Assembly: GCA_003342895.1 (NCBI GenBank)
Contig: PTFA01000081.1
Location: forward strand, 3,862,434 to 3,926,433
Direction: 5' to 3'
Source: Casuarius casuarius
Taxonomy: Eukaryota > Chordata > Aves > Casuariiformes > Casuariidae
Length of the DNA: 64,000 nucleotides
Positions 15,401 through 30,400 of this stretch are shown piece by piece. The notes beneath the pieces were generated by a model. It did not search any database and was not told the origin of the DNA. It saw only the letters and a list, made by a program, of their open reading frames with translations. The translations under genes were made by a program, and so were the position numbers. Each line of letters opens with the position of its first letter. Position 1 is the first letter of the stretch.

Positions 15401-18400
15401 CTTTACTAACTTTAACATTTCCACATTGCTATGCTGCTGAAGTGAAGATACGCAAATCTCCTTGGAGTCTCCAAGGTCCTTTTATGAGAAGCAGAGCTGC
15501 CATCATTTGATCTCATCCTCCTGACCTCTTTTTATACTGGAGTTGAGAGAAAGAACCCCACTGCTGTTAAATACTCTTGGTGAAATGGTATGCCTAACAT
15601 TATAGGTTGTCATACATTTGATGTATTATCAGATTGGTACATGCTGTACAGTAGTGTTTGGTTCGTTGTCACATTGGATGATTTGTAGTCATTTTATATC
15701 GCTTGAAATTATTACAGGTAAAAACTTGTCTAAGAGAATGTCAAAGTTTGTTGTAGTGGGTCATATAGCTACTAAAAAGACAGATGATCTTAGTTCATAA
15801 TCAAAATGTCATATTCTCGGTTAATGTAAATCAGCATTGTTCCAGGATTTCCGTGAGTGACACCAGTTTATTCCACTGCCCTGGCCCAGTCATGCACTTA
15901 GGTATGTCATTTAACTTTTAAGTAGACAAGAAGTTCAGCTGAAGATAAGCAGGACTACCCATGTGGTGGAGTACTTTACTGGATCAGAGCCCAAACAGGA
16001 ATCTAACACACAGCTCACTTGTAGATGACACATCTTGAAATGATAAAGGCTATTCGGGCTCTTGCAATTGGTTCATATTATTACACGTTCAGAAATGAGT
16101 TGTGGATACTATAGGTAATAGGATACCAAGGCAGTGTCTTTTGTTCTGTGCTGTCATTTTGTGGAAACTTAGCATGCTCCATTTTAAATGCTATCCAGTA
16201 CACAAACGTTCAGATTTGGAATTTCTTAGTAACGCTTTAATGGACAAAGAAAGGCAGCTGCAGTAAGTCAGTGTAATATATTGACTATAACAGAACTGTA
16301 CCAATTTACATTAGCTGAGTATCTGGCACAGAAGTATTGAAGTTGGAGGCAACAGTCTCAGGAATACAATACTTAAGGATGTGACTGTACTATTTTCTTG
16401 AAAGCAGGTGATTAAAGAAATACCACACTCATGAAATGAAATGAAATGTGGTGTTCTGTTTGGATACCAGTGAAAAGAGGATGTGGTACTGTGTGTTGGG
16501 AAGATCAGTGTGATTTACTTACTTGTTTATTGATTCTGTCTGAGATTAGTTATAAAGATTTTACTACTTTTTTCTTACATTTATGAGGATGGACAAGGCA
16601 GTGAAGACCTTTCAGAATGCTAAAATAACCCAAGAGGTCTATTTAGTCCTCTGTCTTTATGTTGAAGATACAGCCAGCTTTTTACATTGGTATAACTACA
16701 TTGACTTCACCTGAGTTCTAGGTCTTATATTCATAATTACCCCATATATGTAAATAAAATCTTTTCTGTCTGTAGGTTCAACACTTAGTCTGTCATGCCT
16801 CTTAGTTTTCAATAAACTCGCATAAGCGGATATTGGCATACCAGAGAGTTAGTCTTGTGTTGCTCTGCAAAAGGTTTGCAGATTACTAAACCAATAGTTT
16901 GCTCTTAATAAACCAGTAGTATTCTTTTCATCTGGTAAGAAGTCCAAGGCCTGGAGAGCAGAAGAAAAAATACTGGCCAGAATAGCTCAGATTCTGCTGC
17001 TGCATGTTTTTGTAACATACCATGAACTGACCATGGTGGAGTTCATGTAAGGAAAATGTACAATTAGCTGTTTCTTTTTCAAACAGACTAAGATTCAGGA
17101 TCAGCTTTTAAAAGAAGTTGCTTAATAATATCATTACGTTACAGTTATTCTAGCTTGCTGGCCTTGTCTTTTCCTGAGGAAAACCATAAATATGAGGAAA
17201 CCATAAATGTGTTTTTATAGGAGATGCTTTCCTTAAAATGTATAGTGATCTATCTCCATTCTATTTTAAGGCCAGATTCTGTCCACATATTCAGAGACAT
17301 AGCTGAAGTCATTTAGACCTTGGACCCCCTTCTGGCCAGGCCATTTAGGCAGGGAAAAGTGTTATAGCAATATTTTATAGGAAGGATGAGTACAAAGGAG
17401 GATACTATGCATCTTTTGTATCTGTCAGTAGACAATGAGGTCCTTTTCAGAGTGTGTCTTGCTCAAATAATGTTCAGGATGTCAAATAAGTTAAAGTCTC
17501 TCTGCCCTCACTTCTTCAATAGCTAAGCAGAACAACCTTCAAGTTATGCACTAGAGAACTGGAAACTCAATCTGGCTACATTGTGAGATTAATTTTCCAT
17601 CTGGGATTTGAACTCTTGCTATGTCAGCGCAGGGGATCAGACTGTTCTGAAGGGAAGCACAAGCATGTAGAGTCACAGCGCTAGCTGTCTGAAATGCTTG
17701 AGGTTTTTTAAAATACATTTTTCAAAGGACGTTATGATCGCTTAGTCGTGGGATTTGATGCCAGCAGTATGTATCACCAGGACATACTTTTGCCCACCCT
17801 ATATCTGAAGAAGTTTGATACCTTCCGTGTACAATTTTTGTCCTTCCCCCAAAGATGTCTGAAAGGTCTTATTTCTCAAAATCTATCCTATCTGTATAGT
17901 TTAACAAGACTCTGTTTATTGTAGCATCTAGGCATTTCAGATACTTTACATTTTACTGTGGTGAACAGTAAATAGATTCTTCTTTATTCCCTTTTATATA
18001 ATCATGGATCTGAAATGGTAGTGGAGAGAGCCCATAACCTTTATCACTTTTATTAGCAATAAAAGGCAGTTGTTTTACTAGAATTTTGGCTTTCCTCATC
18101 CTCAGAATTGGAATCCAGTTCATTCTCCTTTCTTTGTTCAAATAAACCATGTATTTCATCAGTTTTTGTTTCCTTGGTTTCTTAGATATAGATATCTAAC
18201 AACTGTTCCAAACCCTTGCCTTCTTTCTTATTCTGAAGCAACCTTTCACATGCCCAGTCAGTACTTAAAAGTTTCTGAGGCACAGTTCAGTTTGATATTA
18301 GAAATTGGACAGTGACGTGTAGAGAGGATCCATATGAAATTGGTTGATGGTTCTGATTTGTTTTTATTGGGGCAAGCGTCCATGAAGATTAGCAAGACCA

Positions 18401-21400
18401 TAATTGTCACTCTTGAGGGAAATACAAGCAGAAAGGCTAACCACTAACTAGGCAGGGAGAAGCGTGAGCTGTAGGTTTTTACAGAGATATTTCTCTCGAT
18501 GAGGATTGAGAAAGACTCAGACAGCATGAACAAGGAGGATTGCTGTGCCCATGTCTTGCTATTTCTTATGAGTGTATAAGCAGAGAAAGTCAAAGATTGT
18601 CATCTTTCACAAGTGCTGTTTTTAGCTAAGAATAATTTATAGTGAATGCAATCAATGTGTAAATACTCTTGGGGTTGTATTCCCTACAACATTACTAACC
18701 TTCAGTACATAAATACAAGCTGACCCAGGCAGGGCCTGTTTGTGTGAGCACCTGCTATAAATTGCTGTTTTCCACAGACATCCCAGATAGTCTTCTACCT
18801 AGTAGAAACTTCTGGGAAGGAGTATGGATGTGGAGGCTCTGGTGGCGGCACATGATAGCGTTCTGTCAAGGAACAGGGTAAAGTGACGTGGCAATGCATT
18901 CCTCCCCAAGACCACGGCGTGCTTCAGTCTCACCTGTACAGCTGTGTCACGTCTTTGGGACTCTGCAAGCAGAACTGTCCTTAGGCGACCCTCCAAGGGA
19001 GAACACTCTGGAAAATAAAACAACTTCTAATCAGTATTTTTCCTCTGAAGACTCTGTCCAGGACAAGAATATGTGTGGAGGGCAGTACCGTCACCCAACC
19101 CAACCGCTCCCTCCCAAAACTGCAGGGCGGAGGGCGATAATGTAATGTATCACATTTGGGCGATCCCTTCATTGCAAAGCTCTGTAGCACAGAAATGAGT
19201 TAACCACCTTGGATATATTCAGCAAAATATTGCTGGATCTAGCTGCTTTATGTCAGACTCCTTTTGCTTTCAAAGTATCTGCTACAACTTGATTTTTGCC
19301 AGATTTTCCTAGACTAGTGTCCCCTTTCTGTTGTCATCACTTATTTCTATTAACTTTAAGGAGTTTAGGTATTGCATCCTGTATTTTCAGAATAAGCTGT
19401 GGGAAGCTGTGCTTGAGTGTCTTACAGCTGATAAATTGGGTTTGTGTTAGCCTCTACCTTGGAAGCTGGCACTTAGCTTAGGTGAAAGAAATGAATAATG
19501 GCCCTAAAGATGCTAAATTGTTTGAAGCTTCTCTAATACATGAGGTCTTTTTGTGATGAGCTATTCTTACTTTCTATGACTGTTTGGTATAAAAGCTTTG
19601 TATATACAAGCACATTACTCATTAGTTGCTGGTCCTGGTTATAAGGTTGTTTAATTTTGCAACAGTCCCATCTAAGGGATGATTCTTGTATTGCATGAAA
19701 GGGAGACTTTGCTCTTGCACTTTCTTTGTATAACTGTGCCCCGTGGAAATATTGGATAGCCAACACTTTTGCTATAAAGACACAAAATGCCAAACTTGTG
19801 GCTCTCTGGATATGGAAGTTCCATTGATCTCAGAGAAGAACCGGAGAACGAGGCATGGAAAGATAATAAAAGAAGCATGACACAGAAGAAGATAGATGTG
19901 GCAGAGAATAGGACTTTCCTTTTTTGGCATTAAATCCTCACCATCCTCACCATTTCCCTCTCCCTCCCTCCCTCCTTCCACTCTGATGGTGTTTATTCCT
20001 CCCTTTTGCATTCGTTCCTTCTTCCTGTTCCTGCTTCTCTTGTATTTTTTCACTTTCTTCATCTGTTGATTCTTCCTTTCCTCTTCTCCTATTTCTTCTT
20101 ACTCTTTCTTTTGTTCTCTCCCTCACTTCCTTGCTCTTTCCATATCTTAGCCCTTTGCCTCTGTCCTCACATAATAAAAATGGCAAAGGGGAGCGGATGG
20201 TTTGTGGCCGTTCAGTGTGCTGATTCCTCAGGTCTGCTCTCGAGGCTGTAGCGCTCTGGTCAGGCCTTGTGCTGCAAGGTGCTCTGTTCAGTACAAGGTG
20301 CAAGGTTTGGGTGCGGCATGTTCACACAGCACTGGCTGGCCTGTGCCGGTGTTCTTGAACTGGAAGAGGAAGGATTTATGATGGCATTGATTACAGTGTT
20401 AAAATAAACTGCCCTTCCTTAGCCAGAGGAATACAGAATTGTAAATGCCCGTGTTTCCTACGTGAAATGAAGGGCCCTGGCTAAGGGAGCCAGCTGCCTA
20501 GGTTAGCGGTTCAAGGTCTGAAGATGACAAGTCTTTAAAAGCAAGGAGCCAGAAAAAGCCATTTATATTAAAACAAACTCTGTCATGAGTCATTTCACTT
20601 CTTTTTCTCTTACACACATAGTTTATGTCTCAGACCTTCTAAGGCCCAAGTAACATCTGATACTCTTTAGGCTGAGCCGGCTCTAATATGAGTGGGTTCC
20701 TGCTTCCAGTTACAGTGTACGACTTAGAACTCTGTTTAATTTGAGTCTTGTGTTTACAGGCTGTAACTATTACTTACTTGTCATTTTTATGGCAATAGAA
20801 AAGATTGTTTGTCCATGATTCAGTCCCAGCCATGCTGTTGAATAGTTCAGTGCCCTGAACAGCGGCAGAGAGAAGCCGGCCGGAGAAGGGCCATTGCTCT
20901 TTGCCTCCTTCCTTTCTCTCCTGCAGCTTCAGTCCTGCCTAGGGGTGGCAAGAGGCTGGTCGCTGTGGGTGCAGTGGGAGTGGAGAGGTTGGACCTGTGG
21001 GGCATGGGGCTGTTCCCCCCGGGCTGGGCTGTAACTTCACAACCTGCTCTGATGAAGGAGCATCAGGTATTTGCATCTCCCTGCAGGGAGGATCAGAGGG
21101 AGCGGCGCGATTCGAACCTCCTTGCCGTGGGGTAGCCCCTCTCCAGCGTCTCAGGTCGGTGAACATGAGTGTGCATGCAGATCCCCTGCTGCTTTCCATC
21201 CCTCCCTTACCATTACCCTATTCTGCCGATACCAGCCAAGCACTGCTCCACATTTCTCACAGGCTGCTTATCAGCTCCATATGATTTTTCTTCCCTTTTA
21301 CTTTAAAAGAGACTACGCTGAAGTGTGCACTATCAGAAAACCACAGCCTTTTTTCCCCCCCTTTTCCTTTTTTTGGTCCTCTCCCTTTTTTGTACCCCTC

Positions 21401-24400
21401 CCTCCTGCTCCCAGGTTTTTGTGTGTTTGTTTAAGTATTTTTGCCGGGTGCTTTCAGGGAAAACAGGTAGTAGCAGCTAGAAAATATGAAAGGTGTATTA
21501 TTTTTCAAGTCTAGTTAACTACTCGCGGCCAAGGCCTATGCGAGCCCGAAAGGGGAATGTGAAACACTGCTGAAGGTCAGAAGAGCTTTGTCCCACTCGA
21601 GAGCTTACCAGGAAAGCGGTCTAACATCCAGCTTCGTTAGGAAGGGATAACCTCCCCGGCCCGCTGCCAAGGGTGACCTTTCCGTTTTTATGCAGCATGA
21701 CTCTTGTTCCCCCTAGTGGCTCATTACACAGGATCTGTTGCACATGAGCATTTCATGTGGCTACATTTGAACTTTTCTGCCAAGTTTTCTTCTCGTCTGC
21801 TTTTTGGCTATGTTTCATAACTTTCTCAAGTCTACCTAATGATGGTGATTGCCATTCTTTTGGTTGTGACTTCAGGAAGCAGGAAAATATGTTATGGATA
21901 ATACTTTATGTTTGCTGTTTGAAAACACAGCGGTAGGATTTAGGGCTGGGGAGGAGAGGTTTTTCTACCCATGCACACTTGATTCCTTCTGCAGCCCTAG
22001 CAGTAAGGGGTAAGGAAGAAGGGCCTTTCCGTGCTCACCAACATCTCTGTTCGCATTGTAACTCCTCAAGTATGAACAAATCTCAATCTCCAAAGATGCT
22101 AGACGCCTCTGATCAGCAGGCTTGTTTAACGTCCTTGAGATAAGAACTGAATTGCCTGGCTTTATGAATCAGACAGATCACATTATAAACTGTAGTGTCA
22201 TATTTCTTAGCAGTAGGGAATAAAAGGTTGTATTTGCCAATGTAGTTCCTACTAGCAGTGTGGTAAGGGGAGATAATGCATATAGTGGGTGAATTTCTGC
22301 CATCAGCTTTACTGCTTCGAAACCAACATAACTCACTGTAGTATCACGTTCTTCTGAATATACTTTGGTATAAATAAGAGTAGGATTTTGCAAATCAGAA
22401 AATAGTAAATGCTACCCGACTTGAAAGTCAAAATACATGGGTTTTATTCCTGGCTTTACCATTGACTCTGTCTGTGACTTCGGGCAAGTTGGTTAACTGT
22501 GTTCTTCATCCAAGTGATTTGTTAAGCAGATCTGATGATGTTTAAGTATACCATAGGCTGATTTTGTAGTTAAATTAAAGGTGATAGAATGAAAAGTGCA
22601 ATGAAAATGTATGATGTTATTAATGATGTTACTCTGGTGGATTAAAACAAGGAAGAATAAAAAAGTCATTAGACTGCTGACCTAGATGCACATAATTGGA
22701 AAATCTTCTGACTTCTGCAGAGGAAAGCAAAAAGTTACTTTATAACTGTAACCAGTTTATTATGTGTGGTAATTTTCGTTACTATGTATGTAATATGAAA
22801 GATGGCTTATGAACTATGGTATGGATATGACTCAGAAGTTTATATATTTTTTAATATTAGTATTTACAGTATTCATGACTCTTACAGGTTGTGTTATACA
22901 TTTACAATGAAATGCACTTCATATGCAAAACTCTTGTTTTTAGAAAATATTTGGGCGGGAATAAGGAGACCACATCCTTTAAAGTACAAATTCACTCAAG
23001 GTTTATATAGGCAACTTCTTATGACAACAAAGGCCAATTCAAGATCAGCATTTTCATTCACAGGCTTCTAGCTGTAGGCATCTAATTCTGTATATAATAT
23101 GTAACTGAGAGGCTGGATACTTGTTTTGCCCAAGTATTGGAGACTTTTGAAAATCAGATGTTGCCCATTCTTGACAACAGTGGGGTCGGGATTGGCACAA
23201 ACAACAGATGCATCTTGCATTGCTGAGCCTTTCTGATTTGTCTCTGAAACTCGTTTGTGACAGGTCCGTAACCCAATGCATGTAATGTAAAACATTCAAC
23301 AGGATAGTAAGACCTCCTTGCAACAACTGTATCCTTTTTCTTGCATGTCTGGGTTGTATTTTTTTTTAATTAAGTTACTGAATTCTAGAATGGCCTGCAT
23401 TCCTTCTATTCCTGTAAATATGAAATGACTGACAGCTTTTCACTTGCCCATGGTCCTACTGTGTGTTGTAAGAGGAGGGGGCAGGATGGGATCCTACCAG
23501 ATTTTTCACATATTATTCATAGAAAAAAGATTGTTGAGCATGAGACAAGCACTTTCTTTCAAGCATTCTGTTACTGATCTAATCTGATTTTATATAGATC
23601 TGCACAAATTATTCTAAGGCAAAAAACCAAGCCATAGTAGAGCAATGGTAAGTGCATTTAGAAAAGTTGTATAGTGAAAATTAGATTTTCATCAGATAAA
23701 AGTAATTTAATTTCCCTCCCCCATTCTAGGCTTGTCACAGCCTAAGAAATACCTTTGAACAAAAAACTAGCTTTTTTTTAGATTTGCTGTATTAAGCAAT
23801 TTCCACAGTACAAAATTGCTGCTAATGGGAAAGCGAAACAAATCTGGGATTTTGAGCTAGTGCAGTATTCGTGCAAGTAATTAGCCCGTACAAAAGGAGC
23901 ATTCATCTTGAAATGATAGATAAGCGCTAAGGACAGAATTGAAAACTGTAAATATGTTAGCACTTTAAGCGAGAGCACAGCTTCAGCACTTGTTAGACTC
24001 ATCAGCTGCTGTAAACAATATGGATCTTTGAAATGATCTCTGCCCAGATCTCAGCACATTAGATAATGATATAGTTGTTCATTTTTTCTTCTTCTGTTTT
24101 GTTTTTTCTTTTTCTTTCAGAAAGTACATTCTGCAAAGAATAGGCCCATGATCCTGCCAGCACACACACTTATCTCGCTACATGAGGAGCCCCAGTCAGG
24201 CCTGTACAATCGCTGTGGGGAGTAAAGAACAAGTCTGCAGAGCTGGGCTCTGCATTCCTCTGTTTATGCATAAGTCAGGAACAGTATGTACAGCTGCAGC
24301 ACAACTTTGCTGTCATGGCTCTGCCTCTACCCAAGTCTAGAAAAGGCTCTCTAAGGTCAGCCAGGCTCAGCTCACAGTTAGGATGTTTCTTCAAATAAGG

Positions 24401-27400
24401 TTTAGAGGGAGAGTCTGTTCAGGTTGTGGTAGCAGTTTCTCTTGTACAGCTTTGCAAGGAGTTAACAGTGACTGAGCTGTAACAATGGAGGGTTTCATGT
24501 TGTGAAAATGGCATACGATAGAAATTAATTTGAAACCAAGAAATTCCCTTTGCAAAGGACACTATAAAAAGCTTGCATACCATGATAACTTGTAAGCATT
24601 CACTGACCTAGTCGAGGTTCTGATTGGTGACCTATAAGTGAAAAGCTCCATGAACCATTTGAGTCTCTGCTATTCATCTCCTCTGTCAGCTTGTTTTCTT
24701 TAAATAAAAGGCCAGATCCTCAGCAGCAGGACTTGGCTTAGTTCTTAGGATCAGCTGAATTGTAAAGCACAATGTGTTTTTTCTTCAGTTGTATCTCATG
24801 TTGGCTAAATTTCCCCTCTAAGTGCTTTATATTAATTTAGTGGGGTTATTGATTCCCATGGACTATATGGGAAATTGAGCTACAGAGGGCTTGAATGACT
24901 TGGCCAAGATTAAAATTCAGTAGCTGATGTATCCTGCTGCCCTGCTTACAATCAGAGAAGTGCACTGGGAAGAGCTTTCCTCCACAAGTGCTTCAGGAGC
25001 AGTGGGTTAGAAATTTCTCAGCAGTGTGAGTGCAGGGGCAAGGGCTGTTTGGAAATAAGAGCTACGTGCAGCTAACTGTGGCTTCCTGATAGGAAAGGAA
25101 ATGGGATGGAACAGAGACGGTCCCTTTGAGAAGAGGAGAGGTGATGTACTGGGTATCGTAAGGAGATAAAGCCCCTCCGGAGGGATTCCGTGTTGTTCAC
25201 CTTTCCCAGAGGTAAAAGGACAGCTTATAAACAAGCTAACAGCCCTCCCCCATAGCCAAAATTTTGCGGAGGGGGAATCTGTCGAGTATACTCTTCTCTG
25301 CAAGATCTAAACTTTAAGCATAACGCCTGGGGCAGGATGGTGCTATATTAGATCTCAGGCTACGAGCCAGCCAAACTCTGCTACCACTTGATGACTCACT
25401 CACACGCTAACTGCACTTTTAATTCTGACTGGTGTGTTTTCAGACAGAACCATCTATTGTTTTGGGCACAGTCAATTACTAAATCTGCTCTTTTTCTATT
25501 TGCCAAATGAATACAAATGCTTTCTTAGAAGATCTCCTAAGGAAAAAGATGCCTTAGACACCTTTAAAAATTCCTGCTGGTAATGCTGGGTGGCAGGTTT
25601 AGGTTTGCTAGTTAAAAAGGTTATGTAATATTACTGCAGTTAAAGGCTATTTTATGGCTCTGGGGCAGATGGTGATTAATAACCCTTGGTTTCGGTTTTG
25701 TGTAGAAAAGTGGCAGGCTTGACACATAGCTAAAGTAGTGAAGAGGGCAGCTCTTGACATTTGCCAACAAGAATGACTACCTTCTTCCCAATGCATGCAT
25801 GTAGGTTGTTACCTACAGTTCTTCTCTGTGCAAGAAATGTAACTGAAATACACAAAGATTTTGTAAATATAAAGAAGTTTCAACTTACAGAAAAGCTTTG
25901 ATGGTAAAGGTAACTATATTTACCACTTCCAAATGGTCTCTAAGAGATACCAACCGATGTTTAAAGTGCCAAAGGGAGCAGAACCGGGCAAGTTCACTTC
26001 TTGCAAAAGCAGCAGACCAAAAGAAGTTTCCAGACATTTTACTCTCATTTGAGAAAGGCTGATTTCAGCCATGCAGTCTTTGGAATCTCTGGGATGTGTT
26101 CCCCTGCCCTGGCAGCACCTGCAAAGCTCGTTGGGCTGCCTTTCTGATCCATTCGGAGGTTTCCCCCCAGATCTGGTTTACCCTGTGGGCAGCTCTGTAA
26201 GCAGCAGAGAAGCAGGCTGGTAAACAACCAGAGCAGGCGAGGTGAGGAGGGAAAGGAAGCCACAGCCCCGCTGGAAAGGGAAAGCATGTCTGGAACCTAC
26301 AAAGTGCCTGGGAATGAATGCATTTGAGAGGGAAGCCAGGAAAGATAAATGTAGGGAACAAGGAGTGTGCATAAGCAGCACCTGCATCCCCACTGAAAAT
26401 AGTGTGAAGTAAGTAGGAAAAGGCCTTTGAAACCCTATGTAGGTCTCTCTTTGTGTCATATTTGCTCTGCTTGGTACCTGGGCTTCATCCACCTCCTATG
26501 CTTTCTTCCTATATACCTATTCTGGCTTGACTATTACAGTTTCCTCATATAAATCCCCTCTGAAGATCTACATCTTCCATTAAGACTCAGAAGTTAAGTG
26601 TGCCTAGCTAGTGTGGACTACAGCCAAGGGGTCTGTGAGGTTCATCATGTATGTCGCGCAGGCTATACTCTTTCTATAGGAAAGGAATGAGTTATGTGTC
26701 CCTTAGTGGCCCAGCGTATCCTCCCCAAAATAGTCTTTGTATGGGAGGGAGTGTGAAGTAGCCTCAGCCTAGGCTTCAGCTCAGCCCTTCAAGATGTGCT
26801 GAAGGCAATGGTGCTTCATAGTGTCCCATGCTAGGCACAGACCTGGTATACATTCTTGAGGACCCAGCCAAGGAATTGTGTCTCTGCCAGTTACTCCTTC
26901 CTTCCTGGGCTGCTTTAAGGGCAGCCTGGGGGCTAGGCAGAGCAATAACTAACAAGCAAACTGTTTGTACAGGTGAGAGATGCATAAACTGAGAGCTTGC
27001 TGAATTGAGTGTTTGACCAGACCTTCCCCTGAGACCCCCTTCTTGGGGATAAACCTAGTACAATTTGTGCACTAATGCAATAAAATGACAAATAGTAATT
27101 GAAACAGATGGTTTGTGAAGGAGACGTATTTTAAATGTATTTATATCACACAGATAATTATAATATCCATAGTTGTGTAACTAGCTTTGAAAAGCTGTTC
27201 ACAGTTTATTTGCCATCCACCTGTGAACTGGAAAAGGGGCTCCTTTGTCAGCTTGGTTGCTCCCCAGGCCAAGGTCAGCAGTCTCATGCTGCTGAGGTTT
27301 TGGGAGACATCAGGGAGCCAGCATTGCTCTTCACGTAGAAGATGTCGCTGAGCTCCCTGGCTGGCTGTCACCTGTGTCAACAGGAATGCCATGGTTCAGG

Positions 27401-30400
27401 CTGGGATTCTCTGTTGCTGCCATTGGTGGACATTGGGCAACAGACTGGCTGGCCCGTCCATCAGACCAAGCTTCCTCAGCTATTCAGTGATCAGGAGCTT
27501 TCTAAAATCTCTTAGCAATATGTATTCTCCGTTTGGAGAAAATGTGCCTTTTAGGAACAGCACTCAGTTCTAACAGAACAGTTTGTGTTCGTTGAGCTGA
27601 TTCCTCGAGTAATTTTTACAGCTAAGGGCATGTAAGCTATGGCTTGAGTTTTAACAGCAGAAGAGCAAGCAAGAGGAGTAGTTTCTCGTCTCTGGCCACT
27701 GCTGATTTTCAGACCTAGAGGAGGCATGGTGCCCCTGTTTTTAACCGTACCAGACAATATCATCTGCTGATCGGTGGTGCCTTCCCTCAGCTCTCAATCA
27801 GTTTAGACATTTGAATTTGGGAGACATAAATACTTTCTGGGACAGCACTCTGGACAGGGTTGGTGGCTCCTTGTCCGTAGCAATCATGGCAAGGAAATCA
27901 GATGCATTATTCAGTAGATGGCTCATCTTTATCCTATGCTCTACAAGGAGAAGTGATTGTGCAGTCCAGTTCTAAATTCTTTCCTAACAGATTGCTGATT
28001 TCTTCTTGGTTTTATTCTTTTACCACATTTTGGATATTTATAAAATACCAGTTTTCTCTTAAGTGATGTTTTAATTTTTTGTTGTAAATGGGATGTCTGT
28101 AAGGTTATCAGTAAGGGCTATTTTCACACTTTAATGCAGTTTTACTCTCTGTTTTAACATCTCAAGCTTCTACTGGTTCACAGTAGTGCAAGACTTTTTT
28201 TAAAGGCCTCTTGGTTTTTATGAGCACCTGTCCAGAGTAATTTCCCAAATGCAATCCAGATTGGGTAAAATGTAAGGATATTTCTGAGATACATTTTTTT
28301 GTAGCAAACTACACATCAGATTAACTAGATAAAAAATAATCCTAAATCAAAACTCACAGCAGGGATTTCACTTGTCAACTGCAGGTAGACACTGGAGTGT
28401 AGCAAAGAATGTATTTGAAAGATGAGGGGAAAAGCAAAGTCTCCTCAGACAGTGTTGGAAAGATGTGAGTGAATAAATAGATGGAGAAAAGTGAAATGTT
28501 GCAAATAATTTTGTTTTCTTCATGCAGTAACTGTAAGGCAAAGTGTAGGCAGAAATTGTTTTCATGAAAAAATGCCAGCTAGATACCCCCAAAACTGCTA
28601 AAACCTACTGAGTAGGGGCTGAATGAAGAGACGTGTGCAGATTAATTAGATCCAAAAAATGTTTTGACAGCATAAGTGAACATATGGAAAGAATTGAGAG
28701 AACCCTATCCAGCTCCCCATGTGTAAATGATGCCTTAGCCATAGCTCATAAAGCAAATACAGATGAAAAAAAAAAAAAGACCCCCCCTTTCCTATCCCCT
28801 CCCACCAGTAAACCCCAGTCTATTGCCAGATGGCAAATAAAAGTTTGAAGTAAATGTGAGGAAAGCTGTACGTTCAGCATGAATGTGAAAAGGAATCAGC
28901 TGAATAAATCCGAATTCTGCACCTTAAAGGAAGTGGTGCAGTTCAACAAAATATTGTGTCAAATACACAGCCGACTGTCAGGATATCCTGTGCGAATGCT
29001 TGTTCTTCAACTTTTATGTTTTACCTTCCCCTCTGCAATTGACTCCTGCTTTCTGTCCAGCTCATTTCTTTTGTTGGGGAAGTTAGTGTGGAACCACACA
29101 CCTGCCCTGCCTGACCCAAAGGTTTCACCAGCTAAAATCGAGGGTAAAAGCATTGGCATAGATCCTGCAAGCAGAGAGTGAGAAGTGAGCCAGAGAAGCG
29201 AAGTAACTTGCTTCAGGTTGTGCAGCAGAGCAGCACTCCCAAACTCAGTTAACTCCATCAGCAGTGATGGGTAGGGATGGGGCTGCTTTAGTTTGTGTCT
29301 ATAGTGCAGACCCCTGTGTTAGGACCTGATGCAGGAATCTAATCTTTGGACTCCCAGGTGAACTTGCTTTCTATTACACAGAGCTGCCTGTCAGCATGAC
29401 GTTTCCAGGCCTTGGGAGTGGGTTACATAAGTATCTTCTCCTGTGCGTTATATGGACAAACCTTCTTGGTCTGCTGCAATACTGATGCTGTGTATGGTTA
29501 AAACCTTTATTCCACCTCAGCAGGGAGGTGAGTGAAAAGTGCTTTCTGTGCGAGTTGGTCTCGCAGCCCGGGAGCACTGATCATAGTGGCAGAGCTCCCC
29601 GAACTCGCCTCTGCTGTGCTAATAAGGCTGCCAACGGCAGCATTGCCAACGGCAGCGTGGGACCAGGGTAGGCAGCAAATTGTGCCCCGGATTCTGGGTG
29701 AGTAGCCTGGTGGCCAGGCAGAGCAGACCTCTGTGCTGCTGCGATTGCATCGTATCAGTACCTGTGCTCGCTAAATTTAAAGCTATCTTGGCTCTTCGTA
29801 CACAGACTTAGTAAAGTGGACGTACCCTTCATTAATACCTGTGCATAGCTGTACACGCTCGTGTCAGGGGAATCATGGCTGAACTCCGTCCCAGCTCCAA
29901 TGCAGACCGCGGAGATGTTGCCCAGAGGCTGTGGGTGCTGTTGCCAGTGCCAGCAATCTGTGAAACTGAAACAGGAGCTAAACACTTGGGCTCTTTCCAT
30001 TGCCTGGGTAAGCTGAAACCCCTGCTAAGCTGTCAAGCTTGCGTCCAAGCAGCTTTGGACACTGAGAGGTGCCAGCTATGGAGCCCCCTCAAAGCAAGCT
30101 GCTTAATTATTTGATAGTCACAGGCAACTCGGGGGAGCGCAGAGTCAAATCAACAACAAAACCTATATTTAGTAACTGTGGCTGGAGCTTAGACCCAAAC
30201 ATAGTTTCCAGCCGATAGATGATGTGACAATGATAGCTGACCCTCATCCCGTTCTAAATTTGGTCTGCAGAATAAGTAATTAATATCAGCGCTAGCATGA
30301 CAGCCACCCTTTCCAGCAGCTGCATTGCCACTGCTGCTCCTCTTAAGGCTTCGTCTGTCAGCTGGCCAGTCTGGTGAAAGAGCAAGTTCAGTGTGACACT

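Noticed and set aside
21095..21125. Possible tRNA B-box (GGTTCGAATC on the minus strand)
   Set aside because: The flanking bases cannot form the T stem, and no A box, anticodon arm or acceptor stem is present.
20939..21514. Overlapping open frames of 86-147 codons on both strands
   Set aside because: Three frames are open at once in GC- and pyrimidine-rich sequence, which indicates composition rather than coding. The proteins are Pro/Ser/Phe-rich with no domain.
26045..26492. Three overlapping minus-strand frames of 80-104 codons
   Set aside because: Several frames open together, no known motif and no splice signals with matching phase.
29875..30010. + strand frame beginning MAELRPSSN with donor-like CTGG|GTAAGC
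   Set aside because: It has no upstream promoter features and no downstream partner exon, and the product is not recognised; probably coincidence.
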